Origin: UBA1172 sp049889655
GTDB taxonomy: Bacteria > Pseudomonadota > Alphaproteobacteria > Puniceispirillales > UBA1172
Assembly: GCA_049889655.1 (NCBI GenBank)
Contig: JBMHCY010000005.1
Span: forward strand, 1-24,610
Reading direction: 5' to 3'
Length of the DNA stretch: 24,610 bases
How positions within the stretch are numbered: position 1 is the stretch's first letter; each line of letters begins with the position of its first letter. The translations under genes were made by a program, and so were the position numbers. Below, piece by piece: positions 7,608 through 15,768 of the stretch. The notes below the pieces were generated by a model that did not search any database, was not told where the DNA came from, and saw only the letters and a program-made list of their open reading frames with translations.

Positions 7608-8509
7608 CCAAGGCGCGCCTCGACAAACGCCGCCAGCCTTTGCCACATCAGCGCCCTCACTGCGGGCAACTCGAGCAGCAGCTCATGCCGCGCTGAAGGG
7701 TAATCGTGCAGATCAATCCCAGGCACAAGCGGCAGCATCGCCCGGGTTGTCGGGTCATGGACGATCCGCTCATCCCCCGCGATATGGGCGGAAAGCGGCA
7801 GCGCGAAACGGCTCATCCAGCGGTGATTGGCGGTGGTGGCAAGGCAGGAGGCGTAAGCCGCCGCGACCCAGCCAAAACTTGCCCCATAGCCGAACAGGCG
7901 TTCATCCCGGGCCCACCAGCCGGGCTGCACAGCATAACCTTCCGGATCACGGGTCAGGCTGTTATCGGGAAAGAATACATCATCGCGGGGCTTGGGGCTC
8001 TTGAACAGGGCCGGATAACGGCCAAAACCGAGGCTACAGAATATCCGTGCCAGCATCAGCACAGCCCGGGCCGGGACCACCGGCGGCAGGATCATCGGGG
8101 CGGTGATCATCACCCCGGCAGCATCCGGGGCGATCTCTGCAGCAAACCGCATGGCCAGATGCCCGCCCATCGAATGACCAAAGAGAAACAGCGGCAACGG
8201 GCCTGCGGCGGTGAACCCGGCCGTGGCCGCCACGGCCTTCAGGCAATTGAGATGCAGCCCGAAACTGTCACTATGGATCAGATGCGGTGAATAGGAGGTC
8301 AGGCGGGTTGATCGCCCCTGCCCCGGCCAATCCAGCACGAGACTATCAAGACCCATGGCGGCAAAATGCTGCGCGGTGTCTTCATGCTTTTCGATGAACT
8401 CGGTAAATCCCGGCAGGATCAACACCCTGCCCCGTGGCTTTTCGGCAGCGTGAAGACGGTAGCGGATCGTCACCCCTCGGGTTTCGAGCCATTGATCTTG
8501 ATCAGACAT
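7604..8509 (-). CDS. Alpha/beta hydrolase, lysophospholipase-like
   Basis: Serine hydrolase with an alpha/beta fold; PldB/monoacylglycerol-lipase-like families are closest by eye, and the substrate is unknown. 301 residues from the ATG at 8509. LILPGFTEFIEKH (30-42) is the strand-plus-oxyanion region, the nucleophile elbow GHSMGG gives Ser113, and Asp246 (AGDERIV) and His275 (SARHELLLE) complete the likely triad. No signal peptide, so probably cytoplasmic. The start overlaps the end of the upstream ligase gene by eight bases, hence coexpression is likely. An open frame extends further upstream inside that gene, but the extra residues are not hydrolase-like and were left out. Confidence 0.85.
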   Translation of the reverse strand: MSDQDQWLETRGVTIRYRLHAAEKPRGRVLILPGFTEFIEKHEDTAQHFAAMGLDSLVLDWPGQGRSTRLTSYSPHLIHSDSFGLHLNCLKAVAATAGFTAAGPLPLFLFGHSMGGHLAMRFAAEIAPDAAGVMITAPMILPPVVPARAVLMLARIFCSLGFGRYPALFKSPKPRDDVFFPDNSLTRDPEGYAVQPGWWARDERLFGYGASFGWVAAAYASCLATTANHRWMSRFALPLSAHIAGDERIVHDPTTRAMLPLVPGIDLHDYPSARHELLLELPAVRALMWQRLAAFVEARLG

Positions 8510-9842
8510 TGAGCAGCAGATATTCCCTTTCCCACGGGCTGATGACCTGGATATAGGCATCACTTTCGGCACGCTTGATCTCATCAAAAATGCGGACAAA
8601 GCGTTCACCCAGAACGGGATGGAGATCGGTGGCCTTCATCAGATTATCGAGGGCGACATCGAGGTTCCGCGGGATGGTTGTCAGGTCATGCAGCGATTTG
8701 GTCTGCTCGCGCTTGGCCCGGATTTCCTGGGTAATCCCCAGATAGACAGCCGCAAGGGTGGCGGCGATGGCCAGGTAGGGGTTGGCATCGGCCCCGGGAA
8801 TGCGGTTTTCGATGCGCCTGTTCATCGGCCGGGATTGCGGCACCCGCAGCCCCACCGTCCGGTTATCGACCCCCCAGGCCAGATTGGTCGGCGAATCCTC
8901 ACCGGAAAGCAGCCGCCGGTAGGAATTAACATAAGGGGCCATCAACGGCATCGCCGCCGGCAGGTATTTCTGCATCCCGCCGATCGCGTTGTTGAAGATA
9001 TCGGTGGGCTCGCCGTCTTCATCGGAAAAGACATTGTGGCCGGTTTCCTTGTCGATAACCGAGATATGGATATGCATGGCACTGCCGGGCTGGTTCTGCA
9101 TCGGCTTGGCCATGAACGTAGCGTGGACATCGTGATCAAGCGCCGCCTGCCGGACTGTCCGCTTGAACAGAAAGGCCTGGTCTGCCAGCATCAGGGCATC
9201 ACCGTGATTGAAGTTGATCTCCATCTGTGCCGCCCCGGCCTCATGGCTGAGGGTGTCGACATCCAGCTGCTGCACATCGCAGTAATCATAGATATCCTCA
9301 AACAGAGGATCGAATTCATTGACCGCATCGATACCGAAGGCCTGCCGTGCCAGTTCCGCCCGCCCGGAACGCCCCACCGGCGGCGACAGCGGCGTGTTGG
9401 CCTCAAGTTCGCGGCGGACAAGGAAGAATTCCAGTTCCGGGGCGATCATCGGTTTCAGCCCCAGCGTATCGAAGCAGGCGATGACGTTCTTCAGCACCTG
9501 CCGCGGGGCGAGATCAACAACCTTGCCATCGTGATAGACCGCATCATGGATGATCTGTGCTGTCGGTTCCTTATACCACGGTACGAGCCAGAAGCAGCTG
9601 GCATCCGGAACAAGATTGATATCGGCCCCGGTTTCCTGCAGGACCTCGCTATCCATATACTCGCCAGTGACGAGCTGGCCAAAGACATATTCGGGCAGCC
9701 GCAGGGTATGCTCACGCAAGGCAGCTTTGAATTTGTTGACAGGGACAATCTTGCCACGGGGGATCCCGGCCATATCACTGACCAGGCATTCAACTTCAGT
9801 TATGGACTGTTCCTCAAGCCATTGCAGCAATTCATCTGACAT
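8502..9842 (-). CDS. Glutamine synthetase-family ligase (gamma-glutamyl-amine type)
   Basis: ATP-dependent ligase of the GlnA fold. 446 residues. Conserved sites are PELEFFL (135-141), HEAGAAQMEIN with metal-binding Glu (200-210), GSAMHIHIS (253-261), NRTVGLRVP (327-335) and RIENRIPGADANPYL (343-357). Segments such as HATFMAKP and MAPYVNSYRR resemble E. coli PuuA, gamma-glutamylputrescine synthetase, more than true ammonia-assimilating GlnA; the tyrosine adenylylation loop of GlnA is not evident. So the likely reaction is joining glutamate to an amine or polyamine, but the substrate is inferred. It overlaps the hydrolase gene and no other puu gene is adjacent. No strong ribosome binding site was seen before the ATG. 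Confidence 0.85.
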   Translation of the reverse strand: MSDELLQWLEEQSITEVECLVSDMAGIPRGKIVPVNKFKAALREHTLRLPEYVFGQLVTGEYMDSEVLQETGADINLVPDASCFWLVPWYKEPTAQIIHDAVYHDGKVVDLAPRQVLKNVIACFDTLGLKPMIAPELEFFLVRRELEANTPLSPPVGRSGRAELARQAFGIDAVNEFDPLFEDIYDYCDVQQLDVDTLSHEAGAAQMEINFNHGDALMLADQAFLFKRTVRQAALDHDVHATFMAKPMQNQPGSAMHIHISVIDKETGHNVFSDEDGEPTDIFNNAIGGMQKYLPAAMPLMAPYVNSYRRLLSGEDSPTNLAWGVDNRTVGLRVPQSRPMNRRIENRIPGADANPYLAIAATLAAVYLGITQEIRAKREQTKSLHDLTTIPRNLDVALDNLMKATDLHPVLGERFVRIFDEIKRAESDAYIQVISPWEREYLLLNV

Positions 9843-9923
9843 GAAACACCAGAAGCAATTAATGATACCGCAGTATCGCCTGAGGCACTGATGCCGGGCA
9901 AGCCTTAAATGATGCCGGTGTGA

Positions 9924-11735
9924 TCAGGTATCGGCGAAATCCCCGGCCTGCTGGCGGTCCCACATGGCCTTATAGGTGCCCTTCAGTTTCAGCAGCTGGC
10001 TGTGTGTCCCCCGTTCGATCACCGCACCGTCACTGAGCACGATGATCTCATCGCAATCGACAACGGTGGAAAGCCGGTGGGCAATCACAAGCGTCGTCCG
10101 CCCCTTCGAGATGGTGTTGAGCGAACGCTGAATGGCCTTTTCCGTGCGGCTATCGAGAGCGGAGGTGGCCTCATCAAAGAAGAAGATCGACGGGTTTTTC
10201 AAAATAGCCCGGGCGATTGCCACCCGTTGCTTTTCGCCACCGGAAAGCTTCAGCCCCCTTTCACCGACACGGGTGTTGTAGCCATCAGGAAGCGCTTCGA
10301 TAAATGTATCAAGTGATGCCATTTTGGCGGCTTCCCTGATCTCTTGACGCCTGGCCTTGGGGCGGCCATAGGCGATATTGCTGGCAATCGTCGAATTGAA
10401 CAGGACTGTATCCTGCGGGACAACGGCAATCGCCGCCCTGACGCTCGATTGCTCAACCTGGTGGATCGGCTGGCCATCAATGCTGATCTCGCCTTTATCA
10501 GGGTCATAGAACCGGAACAGCAGCCGCAGAATGGTCGATTTACCGGCACCGCTGGGCCCGACAATCGCCACACGCTGCCCGGCCTTGACGGTGAAATCAA
10601 CATGATGGAGGATCTGCCTGACACCATAGGCAAAGGATACGTTCTTGAACCGGATGCTGCCGCCATTGACCTGCAAAGGCTTGGCTCCTTCGGCATCAAC
10701 GATATCGCGCTTTTCTTCAAGCAGCGAGAACATCCGTTCCATATCCGCCAGCGACTGCCTGATTTCACGGTAGATATAGCCGAGGAAATTGAGCGGCAGA
10801 TAAAGCTGGATCAGATACGTATTCACCACGACGAAACTGCCGATGGTAAAGGCCCCGGAATGGATATCCTGGCCGGCCATCCCCATCACCAGAAACAGCC
10901 CCACGGCAATGATCAGCCCCTGCCCGACATTGACCACCGACAACGAGGTCCGGGACCGCACAGCAGCGTTTTCATAGCGGGTCAATGCCCTCGAATAACG
11001 ATCAGCTTCGTAATCTTCCGCATTGAAATATTTGACTGTTTCGTAATTCAGCAGGGAATCGACAGCACGGGTGGCCGCTTCTTCATCAGTCTTGTTCATA
11101 CGGCGGCGGAATTTCATCCGCCATTCGGTCAGCATCAGGGTATAGGCAGCGTAAACCAGCACGGTGACGAAGGTCACCGCAGCATACCAGAAACCGAAGA
11201 TTGACCACATGATTGTCGCCACCAGGATCAATTCGATGACCAGCGGCACGACCTCGAGCACAGCAAAGGTGAGCAGGAATTCCATGCCCTTGGCCCCGCG
11301 TTCGATCGCCCGGGTCAGGCCGCCTGTCTGGCGGTCAAGGTGGAACCGGAGGCTCAGCGAATGGAGGTAGTTGAAGGTTGAGAGTGCAGCCCGGTGCACA
11401 GCCCGCTGGGCCACGCGGGCAAAGACAAACTCACTGGCTTCATCGAAAATCTGCTGGCTGACCCGGGCAAGCGCATAACCGCCGAGCAGCCACCACATCA
11501 CTGTGATATCAAAAGAGCCCTCTCCCCCCGAGACATGATCGACAGCCCAGCCATAAGCCAGCGGAGTCAAAACGACACCGAGCCTGGCCAGGGCAATCAG
11601 TCCGGCGGCAATGAGAATCCGCCGGATAATGGCGATATCACCGTCAGGCAGCACATTCGATGCCAGTTTCGCCAGCGCCGGGCCCAGCCCGATGCGGACA
11701 GCATCGTTTTCCTGTTCAACAGTCTTTTGTGCCAT
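9924..11735 (-). CDS. Atm1-type ABC exporter (fused membrane and ATPase domains)
   Basis: Half-transporter that works as a homodimer in the inner membrane. 603 residues. Hydrophobic helices occur at roughly 38-62, 80-95, 155-180, 184-202 and 270-320. NYETVKYFNAEDYE (230-243) is the hallmark of the Atm1/HMT1 branch, which exports glutathione-linked sulfur or metal compounds. The ATPase has Walker A GPSGAGKST (393-401), Q-loop Gln441, signature LSGGEKQ (497-503), Walker B IFFFDE (516-521) and His553. It lies 24 bp after sufA and ends the suf gene run, which fits a role in Fe-S/sulfur homeostasis. About 80 bp separate it from the next ligase gene; that gap holds a short GATAC/GTATC inverted repeat (about 9863-9876) and no clear terminator. 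Confidence 0.92.
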   Translation of the reverse strand: MAQKTVEQENDAVRIGLGPALAKLASNVLPDGDIAIIRRILIAAGLIALARLGVVLTPLAYGWAVDHVSGGEGSFDITVMWWLLGGYALARVSQQIFDEASEFVFARVAQRAVHRAALSTFNYLHSLSLRFHLDRQTGGLTRAIERGAKGMEFLLTFAVLEVVPLVIELILVATIMWSIFGFWYAAVTFVTVLVYAAYTLMLTEWRMKFRRRMNKTDEEAATRAVDSLLNYETVKYFNAEDYEADRYSRALTRYENAAVRSRTSLSVVNVGQGLIIAVGLFLVMGMAGQDIHSGAFTIGSFVVVNTYLIQLYLPLNFLGYIYREIRQSLADMERMFSLLEEKRDIVDAEGAKPLQVNGGSIRFKNVSFAYGVRQILHHVDFTVKAGQRVAIVGPSGAGKSTILRLLFRFYDPDKGEISIDGQPIHQVEQSSVRAAIAVVPQDTVLFNSTIASNIAYGRPKARRQEIREAAKMASLDTFIEALPDGYNTRVGERGLKLSGGEKQRVAIARAILKNPSIFFFDEATSALDSRTEKAIQRSLNTISKGRTTLVIAHRLSTVVDCDEIIVLSDGAVIERGTHSQLLKLKGTYKAMWDRQQAGDFADT

Positions 11736-11759
11736 GAAGGCTCCGGATCAATCGTGTGT

Positions 11760-12110
11760 TCAGGAAACGGAAAAGCTTTCGCCACACCCGCAGCGGGCCG
11801 TTTCATTGGGGTTGGAGAAGACAAAACCGGCAGAAAACTTGTCTTCCTGCCAATCCATTTCCGCACCAACAAGGAACATCACCGCCGCCGGATCAACAAC
11901 GACGGTCACCCCTTTTTCGGTGATCGTATCTTCAAAGGGCTTCTTGTCATGGGCGTATTCGACATCGTATTTCATCCCCGAACACCCGGCTGTTTTGATG
12001 CCGACACGGATACCGATCACACCATCACCGCCCTTGTCCACCAGCGCACGGATATGCGAAGCGGCACGGTCGGTCAGGGTCAGGATGGGCTTGTTCGGAT
12101 CAAACATCAT
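11760..12110 (-). CDS. sufA: Iron-sulfur cluster carrier SufA/IscA type
   Basis: A-type carrier that receives an Fe-S cluster from SufBCD and passes it to apo-proteins. 116 residues. The three cluster-binding cysteines are Cys43 (AGCSGM), Cys107 and Cys109 (CGCG near the end). KYDVEYA and SNPNETARCGCGESF are family-typical. Two adjacent ATGs (12110, 12107) can serve as start; an AGG lies just before them. Three bases after the sufT stop. SufA and ErpA cannot be told apart securely by eye, but the position in the suf run favours SufA. Confidence 0.92.
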   Translation of the reverse strand: MMFDPNKPILTLTDRAASHIRALVDKGGDGVIGIRVGIKTAGCSGMKYDVEYAHDKKPFEDTITEKGVTVVVDPAAVMFLVGAEMDWQEDKFSAGFVFSNPNETARCGCGESFSVS

Positions 12111-12113
12111 CGC

Positions 12114-12548
12114 CTACCATATCATATCAAGGGCGAGTTTGGCATCCTCGCTCATCCGGTCTTTGGTCCAGCCCGGCTCCCAGACAAGATCGACATGAAC
12201 GAGCCCGACACCTGCCACCGCGGCAACAGCCTCGGCCACCTGGCCGGGCATCTCACCCGCCACCGGGCAGCCCGGGGCTGTCAGCGACATGGTGATATGG
12301 ATATCGGCATTGTCTTTGAGGTCAATATCGTAGATCAGGCCAAGATCGTAAATATTCACAGGAATTTCAGGGTCATGGACAGTCTTGAGCGCATCGACAA
12401 CCGCCACGAGATCAGCCTTGCTGCCGCCATCGATCGCCGCCCCCGCCGTGGCCCGATAGCCTTCGGGGGTCGCCTCCGCCTGATAGGGCATGAAATGATC
12501 AAGCCCCAGCGGGTGTGCTGACGGGTTCTGATCGCGGGGGTCGGTCAT
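12114..12548 (-). CDS. sufT: SufT-type Fe-S maturation protein (DUF59/MIP18 family)
   Basis: Accessory factor in Fe-S protein maturation. 144 residues. The DUF59 core starts at about residue 46 with the conserved DPEIPVNIYDLGLIY (59-73), followed by SLTAPGCP with Cys94. The first ~45 residues are an extra, low-complexity N-terminal arm. WEPGWTKDRMSEDAKL near the end is typical of the SUF-linked branch. The start overlaps the sufS stop as ATGA, so it is translated with the suf genes. Confidence 0.93.
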   Translation of the reverse strand: MTDPRDQNPSAHPLGLDHFMPYQAEATPEGYRATAGAAIDGGSKADLVAVVDALKTVHDPEIPVNIYDLGLIYDIDLKDNADIHITMSLTAPGCPVAGEMPGQVAEAVAAVAGVGLVHVDLVWEPGWTKDRMSEDAKLALDMIW

Positions 12549-13768
12549 GCGAAAATCCTGCGAACGGTTTCGAGGCTGTCGACAAGCGTGTCAAAATCCT
12601 CACGGCGGGTGTAGATCCCAACACTGGCCCGGGCTGTTGAGGACAGGCCGAAATGATCCATCAGCGGCTGGGCGCAATGATGCCCGGCCCGGATCGCCAC
12701 CCCCTTGCGGTCGACGATCGTTGAAATGTCATGGGCGTGGGCGCAATCCATGGTGAAAGAGACAACCCCCGATTTGCCTGCGGCTGTGCCGATGATCTGC
12801 AAGCCCTTGACCGCCGAAAGCCGTTGATGGGCATAGGAAAGCAGATCCTGTTCATGATCGCGGATATTATCCATGCCGATCTCCTGAACGAAATCGATCG
12901 CCGCCCCAAGGCCGATAACTTCGACAATTGGCGGTGTCCCGGCCTCAAACCGCTGTGGCGGGTCGGCATAGGTGGAAACCTCAATCGTCACCCGGTCGAT
13001 CATATCACCACCGCCGAGGAAGGGCGGCATGACGGCCAGAATATCCATCTTGCCCCAGAGCACACCAATCCCGCTTGGACCATAGAGTTTATGCCCGGAG
13101 AAGACATAGAAATCACAGCCGAGTTCCTGCACGTCAACAGGCATATGCACGACCCCCTGGCAGCCATCGACCACCATGATCGCCCCGGCTTCATGGGCGG
13201 CACGGGCGACAGCCTGCACCGGGAAAACTGTTCCCAGCACATTGGAGACGTGCGGCAGCGAGACAATCTTCGTCCGCTCGGTGATCATCGCCGTGATCGC
13301 ATCAAGCGACACACTGCCATCATCATTCACCGGAGACGCGACGACTTTTGCCCCCTTTTCCGCAGCGATCATCTGCCAGGGCACGATATTGGCGTGGTGA
13401 TCAGCCACCGAGATGAGAATTTCATCCCCCTCTTCAAGGAACGCCCGGCCCCAGGACTGGGCAATCAGGTTCAGTGCCATGGTGGCCCCAGACGTGAAGA
13501 CAACTTCATCAGACGACGGGGCGTTAATCAGCCCTGCCACCTTGCCGCGAACAGCCTCATAGGCGTCAGTCGATTCCTCAGAAAGCATATGCAAGCCGCG
13601 ATGGACATTGGCGTAATGCGTTTCGTGAACATGGTTCATCGCATCCAGGACCTGACGCGGCTTCTGCGCCGAAGCGGCACTGTCAAGAAACGTCAGTTTC
13701 TGACCGTGTACCTCCCGGTTGAGGATCGGGAACTGGCTGCGGATGTGATCGAGATCGAACGGCATCAT
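12545..13768 (-). CDS. sufS: Cysteine desulfurase SufS
   Basis: PLP enzyme that takes sulfur from cysteine for Fe-S cluster building. 407 residues. VADHHANIVPW places the PLP-stacking His124, DGCQ gives Asp201, Lys227 in FSGHKLYGPSG is the Schiff-base lysine, and Cys365 in RAGHHCAQP carries the persulfide. The RAGHHCAQP context marks the group II (SufS) type. The ATG at 13768 overlaps the sufD stop; a second ATG follows directly. No sufE or sufU partner gene is in the cluster, so the sulfur acceptor may lie elsewhere or SufS may pass sulfur directly to SufB. Confidence 0.97.
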   Translation of the reverse strand: MMPFDLDHIRSQFPILNREVHGQKLTFLDSAASAQKPRQVLDAMNHVHETHYANVHRGLHMLSEESTDAYEAVRGKVAGLINAPSSDEVVFTSGATMALNLIAQSWGRAFLEEGDEILISVADHHANIVPWQMIAAEKGAKVVASPVNDDGSVSLDAITAMITERTKIVSLPHVSNVLGTVFPVQAVARAAHEAGAIMVVDGCQGVVHMPVDVQELGCDFYVFSGHKLYGPSGIGVLWGKMDILAVMPPFLGGGDMIDRVTIEVSTYADPPQRFEAGTPPIVEVIGLGAAIDFVQEIGMDNIRDHEQDLLSYAHQRLSAVKGLQIIGTAAGKSGVVSFTMDCAHAHDISTIVDRKGVAIRAGHHCAQPLMDHFGLSSTARASVGIYTRREDFDTLVDSLETVRRIFA

Positions 13769-14964
13769 TGAGCCTCTTTCATGCGGCTGAGCCAGGCCTT
13801 GACCGGCGGCAGGGCAAAGTTATGCAACGCTTCGCCCTCAACACCGGCAAGGGCATCTTCCAGAAACGCCTCAATCAGCATCTGGCGGGCCACTTCGGCG
13901 GTGATCCCCCGGCTCATCAGATAAAAGAGATGTGTATCGTCGATCTCCCCCACCGTTGCGCCATGGGAACAGGCCACATCATCAGCATAGATCTCCAGTT
14001 CCGGCTTGGCATCAGCTTCACATTTGCGCGACAGCAGCAATGCCCGGCTCATCTGGTTGCCATCGGTTTTCTGGGCATCAGGGGCCACCTTGACCTTGCC
14101 CTGAAAGACCCCGCGTGCGGTATCGTCGAGCACGCCGCGCACCACCTGCATCGACGTGCAGGACGGGCTGTCGTGATTGACATGGGTGGTGACATCCATG
14201 ACCTGATCACGGCGGGCGAGATAAAGCGTTGTCATCATGACATCAGCGTCATCTCCGGCCAGATCAAGGTGGTTTTCAACCCGCGAAAGCACCGCCCCTG
14301 TCTGGACGGAAACCGCATGATAGCGGGACTTTTCACCCAGCTGAAAGACAGCCTGGCCGAGATGCGTCCGGTCATCGTCTTCGGTCTGGATACGGCCGTG
14401 ATCAAGGCTGGCCACATCACCGAGACGGCAGGCCATCACTGGCATCGACAGCCCTTTGCCGGCACCGTTATGCTGTTCCAGAAGCGTCAGGGCGGCGCCT
14501 TTGGCGAGATCAAGCACAATCACCGGATGCGCCGCGGTATCATCGCCGCTATTGGCAAAAACAAGATAAAGCGGTTCCGCGACAGCCCCGGTCACTTTCA
14601 GGCTGATGCCGCTGCCGAGTTCAGCAATTGTCTTATCCGCCACAGGATGACCGGAAAGCTTGTCATCAGTCAGCAATTGCACCCCTGCCGGATCATCGGC
14701 AAGGGCAACCATGACCACGCCATCAGGCAGATCGGTCGAAAGATCAGGGTTAAGGAAGCCGTTTTCAAAAACCAGCCGCCGCCCCTGCGGCAGCCCCGCC
14801 GCATAAGCCGTGCCCGCAGCGGCCGCCGACACGAAATCACGGTCGCGGAGTCGGGAAAGGTTGGTGAACTTCCAGGCTTCATGGCGCGGCGTCGGCCAGC
14901 CTGCCTCGGCGAAGCGAGCGGCGGCGGCGGCACGAAGATCATCCAGTGTCAGGTCGACAGACAT
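13765..14964 (-). CDS. sufD: Fe-S assembly scaffold protein SufD
   Basis: Forms the SufBC2D scaffold with SufB and SufC. 399 residues. The C-terminal part is the recognisable one: CTSMQVVRGVLDDTARGVFQ, KTDGNQMSRALLLS, ELEIYADDVACSHGATVGEID and FYLMSRGI, all features of the SufB/SufD beta-helix core. The N-terminal ~120 residues are helical and more variable. GAGG lies six bases before the ATG. It is 13 bp after sufC and overlaps sufS by four bases. Confidence 0.96.
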   Translation of the reverse strand: MSVDLTLDDLRAAAAARFAEAGWPTPRHEAWKFTNLSRLRDRDFVSAAAAGTAYAAGLPQGRRLVFENGFLNPDLSTDLPDGVVMVALADDPAGVQLLTDDKLSGHPVADKTIAELGSGISLKVTGAVAEPLYLVFANSGDDTAAHPVIVLDLAKGAALTLLEQHNGAGKGLSMPVMACRLGDVASLDHGRIQTEDDDRTHLGQAVFQLGEKSRYHAVSVQTGAVLSRVENHLDLAGDDADVMMTTLYLARRDQVMDVTTHVNHDSPSCTSMQVVRGVLDDTARGVFQGKVKVAPDAQKTDGNQMSRALLLSRKCEADAKPELEIYADDVACSHGATVGEIDDTHLFYLMSRGITAEVARQMLIEAFLEDALAGVEGEALHNFALPPVKAWLSRMKEAQ

Positions 14965-14977
14965 CGATCACCTCAAT

Positions 14978-15730
14978 TCAAGCAGCGTCAACGAAACTGG
15001 AATAACCAGTTTTTTCAACTTCAAGCGCAAGGCTTTTGTCACCAGACTTCAAGATTTTACCACCTGCAAGAATATGCACATAATCAGGAATAATGTGGTC
15101 AAGCAGACGCTGATAGTGGGTGATCACCAGCATCCCGTTTTCACCACCACGGAGCGCATTCACCCCTTCGGAAACGATCTTGAGCGCATCCACATCCAGG
15201 CCGGAATCAGTCTCATCAAGGATCGCCAGAGCAGGTTCAAGCAGCGCCATCTGGAGAATTTCATAACGCTTCTTCTCACCGCCGGAGAAGCCGACATTGA
15301 CCGCCCTTTTGAGCATATCATCCTTGATCCCGAGGCTTGCCGCCTTGCCGCGCACCATTTTGACAAACTCAAGATTATCGATCTCATCCTCGCCGTTTTC
15401 GATGCGGCGGGCATTCACCGCCCCGCGCAGGAAACTCATGCCGCCGACACCAGGCAACTCAACGGGATACTGGAACGCCAGGAACATCCCGGCACGGGCG
15501 CGTTCATCGGCTTCCATCTCAAGGATTGAGACACCGTCCAGCAGCACGTCACCGCTGGTGATCTCATACCCGTCACGGCCAGCCAGCACATAGGAAAGCG
15601 TGCTTTTCCCGGAACCGTTGGGCCCCATGATCGCGTGCACTTCGCCGCGATCAATCGTCAGGCTGATCCCCTTGATGATCGGCGTATCCCCGATCGAGGC
15701 GTGGAGGTCTTTGATTTCAAGCAATGGCAT
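14978..15730 (-). CDS. sufC: Fe-S assembly ATPase SufC
   Basis: ABC-type ATPase that drives structural change in the SufBC2D scaffold; soluble, not a transporter. 250 residues. Walker A GPNGSGKST is at 36-44, the signature SGGEKKR at 149-155 and Walker B AILDETDSGLD at 169-179; the ETDSGLD form is typical for SufC. AGGA lies seven bases before the ATG. It sits 38 bp after sufB. Confidence 0.98.
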   Translation of the reverse strand: MPLLEIKDLHASIGDTPIIKGISLTIDRGEVHAIMGPNGSGKSTLSYVLAGRDGYEITSGDVLLDGVSILEMEADERARAGMFLAFQYPVELPGVGGMSFLRGAVNARRIENGEDEIDNLEFVKMVRGKAASLGIKDDMLKRAVNVGFSGGEKKRYEILQMALLEPALAILDETDSGLDVDALKIVSEGVNALRGGENGMLVITHYQRLLDHIIPDYVHILAGGKILKSGDKSLALEVEKTGYSSFVDAA

Positions 15731-15768
15731 TGTTTTTTCCTGTATCCATTCAATTCGTTAAGGCAGGC

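Noticed and set aside
8510..8608. Longer N-terminus for the alpha/beta hydrolase
   Set aside because: The extra residues lie inside the ligase gene and are not hydrolase-like; the ATG at 8509 gives a normal domain start.
9887..9923. Terminator between the exporter and ligase genes from repeated TGATGCCGG
   Set aside because: The two copies are in the same direction and so cannot pair into a hairpin.
12731..15093. Two plus-strand frames opposite sufS and sufD
   Set aside because: Both are shadows of conserved suf genes, with compositions typical of antisense translation.
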